The notes under the pieces are model-generated. The model had not been told where the DNA came from, made no database searches, and was given only the letters and a program-made list of their open reading frames with translations. Below, piece by piece: positions 38,150-47,843 of a stretch of 64,000 nt of DNA. Source of the DNA: Anabaenopsis elenkinii CCIBt3563 (GTDB lineage: Bacteria; Cyanobacteriota; Cyanobacteriia; Cyanobacteriales; Nostocaceae). A program made the position numbers and the translations under genes. Each line of letters starts with the position of its first letter. Position 1 is the first letter of the stretch. The stretch lies in assembly GCF_015245355.1 (NCBI RefSeq), contig NZ_CP063311.1, positions 3,138,469 through 3,202,468 on the forward strand, read 5' to 3'.

Positions 38150-38684
38150 AGCTGAGAGTACGATGCAAAAGACAGTTGAGGCAACTCAACGAGCTTTTAA
38201 CACTATTCGCACTGGTCGCGCCAATGCGAGTTTACTAGATAAAGTCTTGGTGGACTACTACGGTTCGCCTACACCCTTGAAATCACTAGCAAACATTAGC
38301 ACCCCTGATGCCACAACTATCTTGATTCAGCCTTATGATAAAAGCAGCTTAAACCTAGTGGAGAAAGCTATTGCTTTGTCTGATGTCGGTTTAACACCTA
38401 GTAATGACGGTTCTGTAATTAGGCTCAACATTCCACCTTTAACAAGTGATCGCCGTAAGGAATTAGTCAAAATTGCTGCCAAGTATGCTGAAGACGGTCG
38501 CGTAGCCATTCGCAATATCCGTCGTGATACCCAAGACTCCATTCGCAAACAGGAAAAAGCTGCAGAAATCTCTGAAGATCAATCAAAAGACCAACAAGAT
38601 CAACTGCAAAAACTGACAAATAAATACACTACCAAAATCGATGAGTTGCTCGCAGAGAAGGAAAGAGACATTACAACTCTCTAG
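38136..38684 (+). CDS. frr: Ribosome recycling factor
   Basis: Splits post-termination ribosomes together with EF-G. 182 residues, normal length, three-helix bundle plus small beta domain. Blocks: [59 protein letters not shown] and VAIRNIRRD. The start is a GTG (VKLSEAEST) inside the pyrH end, with GGGAGG 6-11 bases upstream; the TTG five codons earlier is unlikely. A terminator follows. Confidence 0.96.
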   Translation: MKLSEAESTMQKTVEATQRAFNTIRTGRANASLLDKVLVDYYGSPTPLKSLANISTPDATTILIQPYDKSSLNLVEKAIALSDVGLTPSNDGSVIRLNIPPLTSDRRKELVKIAAKYAEDGRVAIRNIRRDTQDSIRKQEKAAEISEDQSKDQQDQLQKLTNKYTTKIDELLAEKERDITTL

Positions 38685-38735
38685 GAAGCTATGGCTGGGC
38701 AGCAATTACTCCTAGACTAGAGTATTATCAAATTT

Positions 38736-38764
38736 AAAGGCTGAAGAAATATTCTTCAGCCTTT
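38736..38764 (+). terminator. Terminator after pyrH-frr
   Basis: A 13-bp perfect stem AAAGGCTGAAGAA/TTCTTCAGCCTTT with a 3-base loop, about 50 bases after the frr stop. The T content on the 3' arm serves as the tail. Confidence 0.8.
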
Positions 38765-38886
38765 ATGTATGCCAGGTAAGGATGTTGACAGGGTTTTCTC
38801 TAGCTATCGGGAAAATATCACTTGAATACAGATAAATAAACATAAAATCCACAATTTACTAATTCGGGGGTAACAATTCAGCCATT

Positions 38887-40005
38887 ATGTACGACACTAT
38901 CATCGTCGGTGCTGGACCGGCTGGTGCCACAGCAGCATATCATTTAGCCAAGAAAGGACACTCAGTGTTACTTTTGGAAAAGGAATCGCTACCTAGATAT
39001 AAGCCCTGTGGTGGTGGTGTTTCACCAGCTATCGCCCAATGGTTTGACTTTGACTTTAGCCCGGCAATTTCGGTAAAAGTAGACTCTCTGCGCTTCACTT
39101 GGAAAATGGGCGATCCTGTAGAAGCAAAAGTCGTCACAAAAGAACCAATCTGGATGGTAAGACGTGATATTTTTGATAATTTTTTGGTAGAAAAAGCACG
39201 AGAACAAGGATGTTCTATCAGTGATAGTACTGAAGTTACAGGGATTGAATTTAAAAATGACTATTGGCAAGTTAACACAGCCAAAGGCCCGGTTACAGGC
39301 CGTTACTTAATTGCGGCTGATGGTGCAAAGGGCAACATGGCTAAATGGTTAGGCTTCAAGGACCGCAAACGTACATTGGCCGCAGCTTTGGAAGCAGAAG
39401 TTGCTGCTAATGTAGTCAATAAATCCACTGCTCACTTTGAGTTTGGTTTAATTAAAAACGGTTATATCTGGAACTTCCCCAAAGCTGATGGTTATTCAAT
39501 TGGCGTGGGAACATTTATCGGTGGTAGTCCAGGACAAAACTTTAAGAAAATTTTGGACGAATACGCCCAATCCTTTGATCTAGATATTAAGACTGGTCAG
39601 CAATATGGTCATCCCCTTTGTTTGTGGAATGGTGATCAAAAGCTGCATACCCAAAACGCAATTTTAGCTGGGGAAGCTGCTTGTGTAGTTGACCCTATGA
39701 CGGCCGAAGGTATTCGCCCCTCTATTTTTAGCGCTTTACTGGCCGCGGCGTCAATTGATCAAGCACTTTCTCATGATATCAACGCTTTAGAAAAATACAG
39801 CGCCGCTATGAATGAACAATGGGGTAGTGAGATGGCTTGGGCGCAAAAACTGGCCGGCGCATTCTATCGTTTTCCTGCTATTGCTTACAAGGTGGGAGTT
39901 AAGCACCCATCCAGTCCTAAAACCATGGTTCAGCTTTTGTCTGGTGAGGTACATTACCGTGAGGTGACGAGACAGGCCTTGAAACGTCTAATTCCTGGTC
40001 TGTAA
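38887..40005 (+). CDS. Geranylgeranyl reductase family FAD-dependent oxidoreductase
   Basis: 372 residues. N-terminal FAD-binding Rossmann motif IIVGAGPAGATAAYHLAKKGHSV (residues about 5-27), then the family motif LPRYKPCGGGVSP, RRDIFDNFLVEKA near 95, and the C-terminal GEAACVVDPMTAEGIRPSIFSALLAA. Members reduce prenyl double bonds. It is shorter than and different from ChlP, so it is probably a paralogue acting on another polyprenyl or lipid substrate. Stands alone, between frr and chlB. Confidence 0.85.
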   Translation: MYDTIIVGAGPAGATAAYHLAKKGHSVLLLEKESLPRYKPCGGGVSPAIAQWFDFDFSPAISVKVDSLRFTWKMGDPVEAKVVTKEPIWMVRRDIFDNFLVEKAREQGCSISDSTEVTGIEFKNDYWQVNTAKGPVTGRYLIAADGAKGNMAKWLGFKDRKRTLAAALEAEVAANVVNKSTAHFEFGLIKNGYIWNFPKADGYSIGVGTFIGGSPGQNFKKILDEYAQSFDLDIKTGQQYGHPLCLWNGDQKLHTQNAILAGEAACVVDPMTAEGIRPSIFSALLAAASIDQALSHDINALEKYSAAMNEQWGSEMAWAQKLAGAFYRFPAIAYKVGVKHPSSPKTMVQLLSGEVHYREVTRQALKRLIPGL

Positions 40006-40178
40006 GCTATGGAAAATTCTGTGTTGTTCAATTTAAGTACATGGCTAGGAGGTAATTTTTAACGCAAATGTACGCGAAGGTGTACGCAAAGCTACGCAGA
40101 GATTGATTTTGTCAGATATCAGTGCAAAGCCAATCCCTGGCTTGAGATATGGGGATTAAGTACTGGCTATTTTATGGC

Positions 40179-40201
40179 GCCCTCTCCGGTGGGGAGAGGG
40201 C
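40179..40201. terminator. GC-rich hairpin between convergent genes
   Basis: A 9-bp stem GCCCTCTCC/GGAGAGGGC with loop GGTGG lies between the convergent 3' ends of the reductase gene and chlB. There is no T run. The same motif is a frequent intergenic repeat in cyanobacteria and may serve as terminator or mRNA 3' end. Confidence 0.5.
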
Positions 40202-40249
40202 GGATGAAGATGTTTTAATGGCTGTGGGATCTGTTTAACGGCATTTTGA

Positions 40250-41776
40250 CTAAGCGCCTACAGCTTCTTTAGCTGCGTACAGCACTTCGGCGTTTATCTG
40301 TTTTAATCCGCGCTCACGAGCGAATTTTTCGGTGTTGCGCTTGACTTTACCACGTACAAATCCAGGAATTTTGTTGAGTTCTGCTTGACCGTCTTTAGTC
40401 CAGTTCAGGTCGGAGTCCGCAGAAATTCCTTTGGTAATTACTTCTTTGGTGTCGTGTCCCCCAAATATTTCTAATAGGTGGTCTTCCATTCCTAGGGTAA
40501 AGGAGTTATAAATCAAGTCTGTGATCTGATTTGTACCTTCGTAACCTAAAAATGGTTTGTAACCGATAGGGAAGTTCTGTACGTGTATGGGTGACGCAAT
40601 GACACCACAAGGAATATCTAAGCGTTTACCAACGTGGCGTTCCATTTGAGTCCCAAAAATGGCCGCGGGTTCGACACGGGCGATCGCATCGCCAATTTCT
40701 CCGTGGTCGTCAGTAATCAACACTTCATCACAATATTCACTCACCTGTTCCCGGAACCAGTCAGCATCATATTTACAGTAGGTTCCCGCCCAGACAACGT
40801 GAATCCCCATTTCCCGTGCTAAAATCTTCGTGATTCCGGCTGCGTGGGTATTATCACCAAACACTACAGCTTTTTTACCGGTCAAATTTTGACAGTCGAT
40901 AGAACGGGAGAACCAAGCCGCCTGAGACACATGGAGAGTTTGTTCATTGATAAAGTCTTCGTAGTCTGTCTCCGCACCCTGGGCGTTAATAACCTGCTGA
41001 ATCTTGCGGATACACCGAGCAGTTTCCACTACCCCCATAGGGGTGATGTCTACATAAGGGGTTCCAAATTGGTCTTCTAGGTAAGTAGCAGTGGCTAAAC
41101 CCAGTTCCCGATAAGGAATTAGGTTAAACCAGGCTTGGGGCAATTTTTTCAAGTCATGAACCGTAGCACCTTCGGGAATGATCGTATTGACTTCAATTCC
41201 CAAATCCGCCATTAACCGCTTCAGTTCCGTACAGTCATGGTTATTATGGAAACCAAGAGTAGAATTACCAATGATGTTAACAGACGGTTTTGTGGTTTTC
41301 CCTTGGGGTAATTCGCCCCGCTTCCTGGCTTTTTCAATGTAGTATTGCACGATTTGGTGCAGGGTGCGATCGGCGGCTTGTAGTTCGTTAAAACGGTAGT
41401 GGTTGACATCCGCTAACATGACATCTCCTTTAGCCTCCAGCTGCGCCCGCTCGACAAAATTGTGCAGGTCTTCTTGTAGGATGCTAGAGGTGCAGGTGGG
41501 AGTTAACACAATTAAATCCGGGTGTTCTTCGGTATCTTTACGGGTGATGTTATCTACTACCTTTTCTTGAGAACCCCTTGCTAAAACATTGCGGTCAACT
41601 ACACTAGTGGTCACCGGGGTGAAGTTTTTCTCCCGCGATAACATGGAGCGCATGACGTTAAAATAATCATCGCCTAATGGGGCGTGCATAATCGCATGAA
41701 CGTTTTTAAATGAACTAGCTACCCGCAGAGTACCAATGTGGGCAGGGCCTGCATACATCCAGTAAGCCAATTTCAT
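40250..41776 (-). CDS. chlB: Light-independent protochlorophyllide reductase subunit B
   Basis: Subunit of the nitrogenase-like ChlLNB enzyme that reduces protochlorophyllide without light; ChlNB carries the substrate and a 4Fe-4S cluster partly liganded by ChlB. 508 residues, normal length. Blocks: [59 protein letters not shown] and [28 protein letters not shown] precedes the ATG. chlL and chlN are not in the window. A palindrome lies 250 bases upstream. Confidence 0.99.
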   Translation of the reverse strand: MKLAYWMYAGPAHIGTLRVASSFKNVHAIMHAPLGDDYFNVMRSMLSREKNFTPVTTSVVDRNVLARGSQEKVVDNITRKDTEEHPDLIVLTPTCTSSILQEDLHNFVERAQLEAKGDVMLADVNHYRFNELQAADRTLHQIVQYYIEKARKRGELPQGKTTKPSVNIIGNSTLGFHNNHDCTELKRLMADLGIEVNTIIPEGATVHDLKKLPQAWFNLIPYRELGLATATYLEDQFGTPYVDITPMGVVETARCIRKIQQVINAQGAETDYEDFINEQTLHVSQAAWFSRSIDCQNLTGKKAVVFGDNTHAAGITKILAREMGIHVVWAGTYCKYDADWFREQVSEYCDEVLITDDHGEIGDAIARVEPAAIFGTQMERHVGKRLDIPCGVIASPIHVQNFPIGYKPFLGYEGTNQITDLIYNSFTLGMEDHLLEIFGGHDTKEVITKGISADSDLNWTKDGQAELNKIPGFVRGKVKRNTEKFARERGLKQINAEVLYAAKEAVGA

Positions 41777-42510
41777 GACTGTGTTCTCCCTTTTCTACTT
41801 CAATAATTATGAGTGCATGATGATTAAATCGCTTCTGATTGTCTCAAAACTTTGGATTGAGTGAGAAATAGGAATTTTGGGTGGTTGTGCTGGTGGTGAA
41901 TAGCTCAAACCTATTTGCTGATTGGGATTTAGCCCCTGTTTTCACTCGTGTTCCTATGGGTTAATTAAATAACTCTTAATGATTTGATAAATATTTTTAT
42001 CAATTTTTGTTAATTATGTTGATGATTAAATTTATCACAAAAATTGTGATAAATTAATACGTGTATTTGTTCCATAGGAATAGGAATGTGGGCGACTGTT
42101 ATTTGACCAAAAAACCAGACCTGAGCCAATGACTTGGTGGTATGGGGATAAGTCGGTAAGCGACTTTAGTCGCAGTTAGGCTATTGCACAATTTCAGTTA
42201 AAGTCGTATTATTGAAAGTTACCCAGTAAAAACAACCATCTGCGTAATGATTCATCCTAGTACGGATAAATCCCGGCAACGGACATATCTAACTTAGTTT
42301 GGAATGGTTAAAGGGCAAATAATGGCAGGATGTTGAGCGTACCTAAATGGCGTTGTGATGGAATCACCAAAGCAAACAAAAATTCAAAAGTAAGCGTAAG
42401 AGCAACTACCGTTGCTTGAGTGTCTAGGATGTCTTTGATAGCACCATTGAATGGTTATTTGTGGACTCTTCAAGAATACCCTGCCTTCTAGGCATAGTGA
42501 GTACCAACCC
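41777..42510. other. Intergenic region between chlB and the devBCA-type genes
   Basis: 734 bases. It contains the chlB promoter side, a 27-base A/T-rich palindrome (42029-42055), and a small perfect inverted repeat GCGACTTTAGTCGC (42160-42173). The right half (42300-42500) has slightly different base composition and could be decayed coding sequence, but I recognise no product. No tRNA seen. Confidence 0.45.
42029..42055. promoter_or_regulatory. Operator-like palindrome upstream of chlB
   Basis: 12-bp perfect inverted repeat AATTTATCACAA/TTGTGATAAATT separated by AAA. Both half-sites contain TTGTGATAA. It lacks a T run and lies 253 bases upstream of the chlB start, so a regulator-binding site is more likely than a terminator. 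Confidence 0.4.
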
Positions 42511-43242
42511 CTATACAAGAGTTGGATTACACAGGACTTCTTTAATTAATCGACCATCTTCCATATTAATGATCCTGTCTGCTATATCTAAGATGCGGTT
42601 GTCGTGAGTGACCATTAAAATGGCACAGTTCTGTTTCCTAGCCAATTCTTGCATCAGGTTGACCACTTCTCGCCCAGATTTACTATCTAAGGCGGCGGTC
42701 GGTTCATCAGCTAAGACTAATTTGGGATGACCAACTAAAGCCCGAGCGATCGCTACCCGTTGTTTTTGGCCTCCCGAGAGATTTGATGGATAGTAATTGA
42801 CTCTATCTGCCAATTTTACAGCATGGAGCATAGCTTCTGATTGACAACGAGCTTCGGTTTCGGAAATGTTTTTGTGTAACTCCAGTGTCATTTGAACGTT
42901 TTGTCTAGCTGTTAAAAAATCTAATAGGTTGTGCGCTTGAAAAATATAGCCAATATGACGACGTACTCTTACTAATTCCTCATTGTTAGCTCCATAAAGT
43001 TCTTTTCCTAGGAATTTGAGACTTCCACTTTGAATAGAGCGTAATCCACCAATTAAAGTTAGTAATGTCGTTTTTCCTGACCCTGAAGGACCAGTTAAAA
43101 TTATAATTTCTCCAGGTGGAATAGCCAAATTAATATCAAACAAAATCTGATGTTTTATAGATTTTTGACAAAAGTATTGGTTAAGGTTCTGGATTTGCAC
43201 AATATAGTGTTTTCTCATCGGCTGAAGTCCCAATTTATCCAT
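42511..43242 (-). CDS. devA: DevA-type ABC transporter ATP-binding protein
   Basis: 243-residue ATPase of the MacB/LolD group that powers a DevBCA tripartite exporter. Walker A GPSGSGKTTLL (about 52-62), Q-loop YIFQAHNLLDFLTARQN, signature LSGGQKQRVAIARAL, and Walker B LVLADEPTAALD are all intact. DevA of Anabaena energises glycolipid export in heterocysts. Here it is the last gene of devB-devC-devA on the minus strand, 93 bases after devC. Family-level assignment is firm; these genes have several paralogues per genome, so orthology to the founding devBCA is not claimed. Confidence 0.9.
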   Translation of the reverse strand: MDKLGLQPMRKHYIVQIQNLNQYFCQKSIKHQILFDINLAIPPGEIIILTGPSGSGKTTLLTLIGGLRSIQSGSLKFLGKELYGANNEELVRVRRHIGYIFQAHNLLDFLTARQNVQMTLELHKNISETEARCQSEAMLHAVKLADRVNYYPSNLSGGQKQRVAIARALVGHPKLVLADEPTAALDSKSGREVVNLMQELARKQNCAILMVTHDNRILDIADRIINMEDGRLIKEVLCNPTLV

Positions 43243-43335
43243 CGACTACCATCCTATTGTATCGGCAGTTAATATTTTGACTGTATTTTATTTACAGATA
43301 GGCTTAGATTGTGTCTTACCTCCAAATTAGTGAAA

Positions 43336-44508
43336 TTAAAAGATATCGGCTGGATCTACATTTCGCAGCTTGCTTGTAGATAAAAATCCAGATAATAAGC
43401 ACATGAAAATGGCTAAAATAAACACAAAGATTGACCTTTCTAAATTCATCATTACAGGTAACTTTGTAGCATTCTTGGCTAAATCATATAAACCTACAGA
43501 TATAGCAAAACCTGGAATATAGCCCAAAGATGCTAAAATTAAAGCTTGTTGGAAAACCATAATCAAGAGGTATGTGTTCTTAAAGCCCATAGCTTTGAGT
43601 GTGGCATACTCAGCTAAGTGATTAGAAATATTACTATAGAGAATTTGATAGACAACAATTACACCAACGACAAAACCCATAATTACCATAAAGTTGAACA
43701 CAAAACCAATAGGTGTTCTCAAACTCCAATAGTCTTTTTCTAAATTAATAAAATCATCCCTATCAATTACTATTACATCTTTAGGTAACTTGGTTTGTAA
43801 ATTGGCTAAAACTTCTTGAGGGTTAGCATCAGACTTGATTTTGATTATACCTATATCTATATTTTGTACAGAACGTCCTTGAAATATCCGCAAAAAAGTT
43901 GAGGTGCTAACTATTAAATTTCCATCCACTCCAAAGGAGGGTCCTAAATTAAATAAACCTCCTACTTTAACTCTATAACCAACTAAGTCAACGTAGCCAA
44001 ATATTTCAATTTCTACAGTTTTTCTCCGCTCAAATTCTTGAGGAATAGGACCAAATTCTGATCGAGAAGCTCCGTCAAATAACACCTGATCAGGAAGTTT
44101 TAGTAAATGAAGATTTTCTTTAATATTGGGCAAATTGAAAATTGATTTTACTGGTTCAAAACCCAGGACATATATTGGGTATTTTAGACCAGTTTCGGGA
44201 TTTTTAACTTTAGCAAACTGTACATATAAAGGAGTTACAGATTCTATACCTTCAAAACCTAAAATCCGGTATAAACGTTGGCGGGGAAAACTTTGATTAG
44301 ATGTCAATGATTGATATTGAACACTAATTAAAAATAGGTCTCCGTCTAGATTTTTATGTAGTTGTGTAGCACTTGCATACAGTGCATCTTGGAAACCAAT
44401 TTGCAGAAACATCAGCACACATACAAAAGCAATTCCCGCTAATGCGACAATAAAACGAACTCTTTGTCTAGCTAATTGTAACCAGGCTAGAGGTATATTG
44501 AGAATCAT
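43336..44508 (-). CDS. devC: DevC-type ABC transporter permease
   Basis: 390-residue inner-membrane permease of the FtsX/MacB type. One transmembrane helix near the N-terminus (about 17-36), a large periplasmic domain (about 40-265), and three further helices towards the C-terminus (about 270-295, 315-340, 358-380). The N-terminus IPLAWLQLARQRVRFIVALAGIAF and the region LAEYATLKAMGFKNTYLL are typical of DevC. Partner of the flanking DevB and DevA genes. Confidence 0.9.
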   Translation of the reverse strand: MILNIPLAWLQLARQRVRFIVALAGIAFVCVLMFLQIGFQDALYASATQLHKNLDGDLFLISVQYQSLTSNQSFPRQRLYRILGFEGIESVTPLYVQFAKVKNPETGLKYPIYVLGFEPVKSIFNLPNIKENLHLLKLPDQVLFDGASRSEFGPIPQEFERRKTVEIEIFGYVDLVGYRVKVGGLFNLGPSFGVDGNLIVSTSTFLRIFQGRSVQNIDIGIIKIKSDANPQEVLANLQTKLPKDVIVIDRDDFINLEKDYWSLRTPIGFVFNFMVIMGFVVGVIVVYQILYSNISNHLAEYATLKAMGFKNTYLLIMVFQQALILASLGYIPGFAISVGLYDLAKNATKLPVMMNLERSIFVFILAIFMCLLSGFLSTSKLRNVDPADIF

Positions 44509-44599
44509 CTAGAGAACCTCAAGTGTAAGATCATTTGCGGTGTTCCCTTATCATAACGACATTTTTAATGTCAACTTAGTTATACAGACAAATTTGTAC

Positions 44600-45820
44600 T
44601 TATATGTCAATGATTACCTGTACTTGTAAGTCAGTTAAGGTTGTAACCTGTTGGTTCTCAGGTATATAGTCAAGTCGGATTTTGACATCAACTACTTTGT
44701 TGTCTGTATTCACTTGGGGATTGAGATCAAAAATATTTTGTCTAGTAACTTGTAAACCAATATCTGTGACTTCTCCGCGTAATTCTCCCGGAAAAGCATT
44801 ACTAGTAATGGTGGCGGACTGACCTAGGCGCACTTTGTGAATATCAGTTTCATAGACTTCTGCAACTACATACATTTGTTGTGTGCGCCCTAACTCAGCT
44901 ATTCCAGTGTTGCTAATAATTTCTCCAGGACGAGTGTTAATTTTTAGCACTTGGCCATCGATAGGCGATCGCACTGAGGTTAAATCCCATTCTGCTTGAG
45001 CTTGTTTGACTGAAGCGATCGCACTCTCAACATCAGTTTGTGCGGCTTGGATATCAGTGGGACGGACTTCGGTAATACTTTCGAGTCTAGCTTCAGCTTC
45101 CTTTAACTGTTTTTGCAAAGTTTCTACAGTCCGATTAAAAGTAGCTTCAGCTTCATTGAGTTGTTGTCGCATAACATCAACTCGTAACTGCTTGCTCTGG
45201 GCGTCGGAAGCTGATATTGCACCCTCTTCATATAACTTTTGATATCGTTCATTTTCACTTTCCGCATTACGCAACTGGGCTTCTAGACGAGCAATTGTGG
45301 CTTTTTGTCCGGAAATTTCTCCCCTCAACTGGGCTTCTAGACGAGCAATTGTGGCTTTTTGTGCAGAGATATCTCCAGCTTTTGCTCCTGCTTTTACCTG
45401 ATGGACAACAGCTTGAGCAACTAAAACTTGTTTTTGGGCCTTTTCTAAAGCTGCAAGTCGAGGGTGGTAATTGTCAAGAATTGCTACCACTTGTCCTTGA
45501 GACACCCAATCTCCTTGATTAACCAAGAGTTTGGCTACTCGCACCCCAGTTTGAGAATTAGGCGCAGATAAACGAATAACTTCGCCTTGAGGCTCTAAAC
45601 GTCCTAAAGCAGCAACAGCAGTTACAGTAGGGGAACTGCTGGGTATAATCGCAGGTTCCAATCTATAAGTTGAAGGATTTTCCCAAAAGCTATAGAAAGA
45701 AATTGTCCCCGTAGCTACAGCTACAGAAATTGCCAAGAATATTGACAACTGACTTATAGGTTTTGTAAATAAGTCCTTTTGCTTGGGTACCATAATCACT
45801 TTTTTCTCAGGTAGAGACAT
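44600..45820 (-). CDS. devB: DevB-type HlyD-like periplasmic adaptor
   Basis: 406-residue membrane fusion protein. One N-terminal transmembrane helix (about 26-45). Then a lipoyl half (LGRLEPQGEVIRLSAPN, a typical DevB start), a coiled-coil hairpin (about 125-260), the second lipoyl half (SPIDGQVLKINTRPGEII) and a barrel domain. In known DevBCA systems the adaptor connects to TolC/HgdD to export glycolipids. The coiled coil contains an 18-residue in-frame duplication (KATIARLEAQLR twice). First gene of devB-devC-devA; a strong palindrome lies just upstream. Confidence 0.9.
   Translation of the reverse strand: MSLPEKKVIMVPKQKDLFTKPISQLSIFLAISVAVATGTISFYSFWENPSTYRLEPAIIPSSSPTVTAVAALGRLEPQGEVIRLSAPNSQTGVRVAKLLVNQGDWVSQGQVVAILDNYHPRLAALEKAQKQVLVAQAVVHQVKAGAKAGDISAQKATIARLEAQLRGEISGQKATIARLEAQLRNAESENERYQKLYEEGAISASDAQSKQLRVDVMRQQLNEAEATFNRTVETLQKQLKEAEARLESITEVRPTDIQAAQTDVESAIASVKQAQAEWDLTSVRSPIDGQVLKINTRPGEIISNTGIAELGRTQQMYVVAEVYETDIHKVRLGQSATITSNAFPGELRGEVTDIGLQVTRQNIFDLNPQVNTDNKVVDVKIRLDYIPENQQVTTLTDLQVQVIIDI
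45272..45362. repeat. Direct repeat inside devB
   Basis: Two identical 37-base copies (45272-45308 and 45326-45362), period 54 bases. It duplicates 18 codons of the coiled-coil region in frame. The perfect identity suggests a recent or homogenised duplication. Confidence 0.9.
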
Positions 45821-45844
45821 CTAGAAGTTCTTGATATCTTTTGT

Positions 45845-45882
45845 CTGAGAAGATATACGATAGTGGTCGTATATCTTCTCAG
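45845..45882. promoter_or_regulatory. 16-bp inverted repeat just upstream of devB
   Basis: A perfect inverted repeat with arms CTGAGAAGATATACGA/TCGTATATCTTCTCAG and a 6-base spacer, ending 25 bases before the devB start codon on the minus strand. No T run follows on the minus strand. Candidate operator, or a leader structure affecting devB translation. Confidence 0.6.
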
Positions 45883-45963
45883 CTGGTGGATAATCAAGAT
45901 AAAACTATGGAAGACATGAGCAGCATCAGCCTTTAGTAAAGCTATTTGCTACTTCGGAAATTG

Positions 45964-46287
45964 TTACTTGTTAATCACTGCTTCTTGTTGGTTTTTCAAA
46001 ATTGCTAAGTATTCACGCCGTGTTCCATCTATCCGGTAATGGTCGCAAATTTTGCAGAGTTTCAAAACATCTAATCGACTGAATAGTTTTTGATGCTGAA
46101 TCTTATTATCAGTTCTCCATCGCCAAAAAGTCGTCCGATCAATACGACGGTTACTTTCGGGCCATCTTCGTCTAGATAAGAAATCTATTATTTCTTGTTC
46201 ATAAAACGAGTAACCCTTTGGCAATTTTAGAAGTTCTTCTCTTAACTCAATTAGCGGTATGAGTGGATCTAACTCAGATAGTCTCAT
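45964..46287 (-). CDS. Small putative DNA-binding (helix-turn-helix) protein
   Basis: 107 residues, basic, no membrane segment. The middle RRIDRTTFWRWRTDNKI looks like the recognition part of a helix-turn-helix, followed by a helical FSRLDVLKLCKICDHYR. No family name is certain. It is on the same strand as devB, 143 bases upstream, with the 38-base palindrome between them. I infer a regulator of this locus, perhaps binding that palindrome. The ATG gives MRLSELDPLIPLIEL. Confidence 0.55.
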   Translation of the reverse strand: MRLSELDPLIPLIELREELLKLPKGYSFYEQEIIDFLSRRRWPESNRRIDRTTFWRWRTDNKIQHQKLFSRLDVLKLCKICDHYRIDGTRREYLAILKNQQEAVINK

Positions 46288-47221
46288 GCCAGCAATCCTT
46301 TATAGTTTCTTGTCCGTCTAATGATGTAGAATACTTGATGCAGCACGGTTTAATTATATGCAAGTGCATTGTGTTACTACGTGAATTTCCCTGAATAGAG
46401 ATAGGAGATCATGAAGTAATTGTATATCTCTGTATTTCTCTAATTGGAAATTCAACAGATTTGATTACCTTTTATATCACCTAGAATAAACATCTAGATA
46501 CTCAATTGCAACCCATACGCAACATATTACAGAATAAATTTTAAAATAAAAAAGTGGCAATTTGGCATTGAGTTAGTGTGGATAAAGCTTATGCAAAAAA
46601 AAACCTGATAAATAAAAACTAATTCTGTCAAAAATAATTCTTCAGTATTTAGGGCAATATCTTTTTACTTAGAAGGTATACTTGTTATTAAATAAATATA
46701 AATCTGCAGGATAAAAATAATGATTTTAGCAAAAAACGACAAATATACAATATTTATGGCAATTTTCAAGTAGATATAATACTGCTTGAGAGGCATAGGG
46801 ATGTTGGCCAAGGTGAATGTGGTACAAATAAATTAAAAGTCCCATATATCTCTGATTATAGCGATTCTTACGATCTTTATATCTTAATTTTGTAGTCATT
46901 CACGCATCAAGTACTAACGTCTATCTTAGAATAGTAAGCTTTATGACAATATATCAAAAATAATCCTTTTAGCTTGAATCAATCTTTAGGCAGATGTAAA
47001 AAATACTTAGATAAAATAAATATTCAAACAGTAATATTTTTCATATATATATTTATACTGACATACAACAGTCAACTTAGAACATGAACTATAAAAAATA
47101 TAATCTATGCAATTTATATGCAATTTATACCAATAAAAGTTTACTCTATGACATACTAGTAGATCAGAGATTAAATAATTATTGAGTTCATAGTTACTGC
47201 CCTTCTAAGAGCATAGACAAC
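46288..47221. other. Long AT-rich divergent intergenic region
   Basis: 934 bases between the divergent minus-strand dev side and the plus-strand polyketide side. Very A/T-rich, with scattered short repeats such as TATGCAATTTATATGCAATT near 47106. No GTA-N8-TAC box, hairpin terminator, tRNA or reading frame was found. It should hold promoters for both directions. Confidence 0.5.
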
Positions 47222-47512
47222 ATGAGATTACAGCGATTCATGCTCTCCTTACCAAGTTTTGATAATCAGAGGCTAATTTTTCATGCAGCTCGCCAAACTC
47301 TTCGCAAAGCTGAAATGGCACGCCTAGCGGTACATGAATGGCTCAATCAGCATGATTTTGAACTAGAAGAGTGGAAAAATAAAACCGCTTCGGAGCTTGG
47401 TATGAGTATTAGTGAGCTAGAGCAGAAATTATTGGTTGCTAATCAGAAACAGGCAATGAAAAGAAAACAAAGTAATCATGAGGATTCACAAAATAATTCT
47501 TCAATAAGTTGA
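47222..47512 (+). CDS. Small hypothetical protein
   Basis: 96 residues, soluble, highly charged and helical. The N-terminus MRLQRFMLSLPSFDNQRL is followed by RKAEMARLAVHEWLNQHDFELEEWKNKTAS and a Lys/Gln-rich tail (NQKQAMKRKQSNHED). No domain recognised. It lies 331 bases before the large synthase on the same strand. It may be part of that locus, but nothing in its sequence shows a role. Confidence 0.5.
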   Translation: MRLQRFMLSLPSFDNQRLIFHAARQTLRKAEMARLAVHEWLNQHDFELEEWKNKTASELGMSISELEQKLLVANQKQAMKRKQSNHEDSQNNSSIS

Positions 47513-47843
47513 TTCTGGGCAATTATAACCATATGACTAATAAATGACGTCCTGCAACAGTCATGGTTAATTACTATTGCATCTATGCTCTAAATATAGA
47601 GTTTCATATAAGTTGTAATCAAGAATCAAGCATTCTAATATAGCAGCAATTAGCCAATTGATTGATGTGCATCAGACTGATACTCATATATTCAAATGTC
47701 CGAAGTATTTCAATTTACATATATCTGCTGTTGATGGTTGAAGAATAATATTGTCGGAGATAGATTATTACCAATTCTATGATTGACAGAATCATACTCT
47801 GAACGTATCTACATTTGACAAGCAAAATAGTTAACGTCAAGTC
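47513..47843. other. Leader region of the polyketide synthase gene
   Basis: 331 bases, A/T-rich, without gene or clear hairpin. No strong ribosome-binding site is visible immediately before the synthase ATG (GTTAACGTCAAGTC). Confidence 0.4.

Noticed and set aside
38887-40005. Assignment as ChlP (geranylgeranyl diphosphate reductase of chlorophyll synthesis)
   Set aside because: Shorter than ChlP and starts MYDTIIVGAGPAG; motif details fit a paralogue of the broader family.
40179-40201. Strong intrinsic terminator for chlB
   Set aside because: Stem is good but there is no T run on either side, and the motif is a widespread intergenic repeat; listed only at moderate confidence.
42300-42500. 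Decayed transposase or gene fragment downstream of devA
   Set aside because: No frame gives a recognisable product in either strand; kept only as a note in the intergenic entry.
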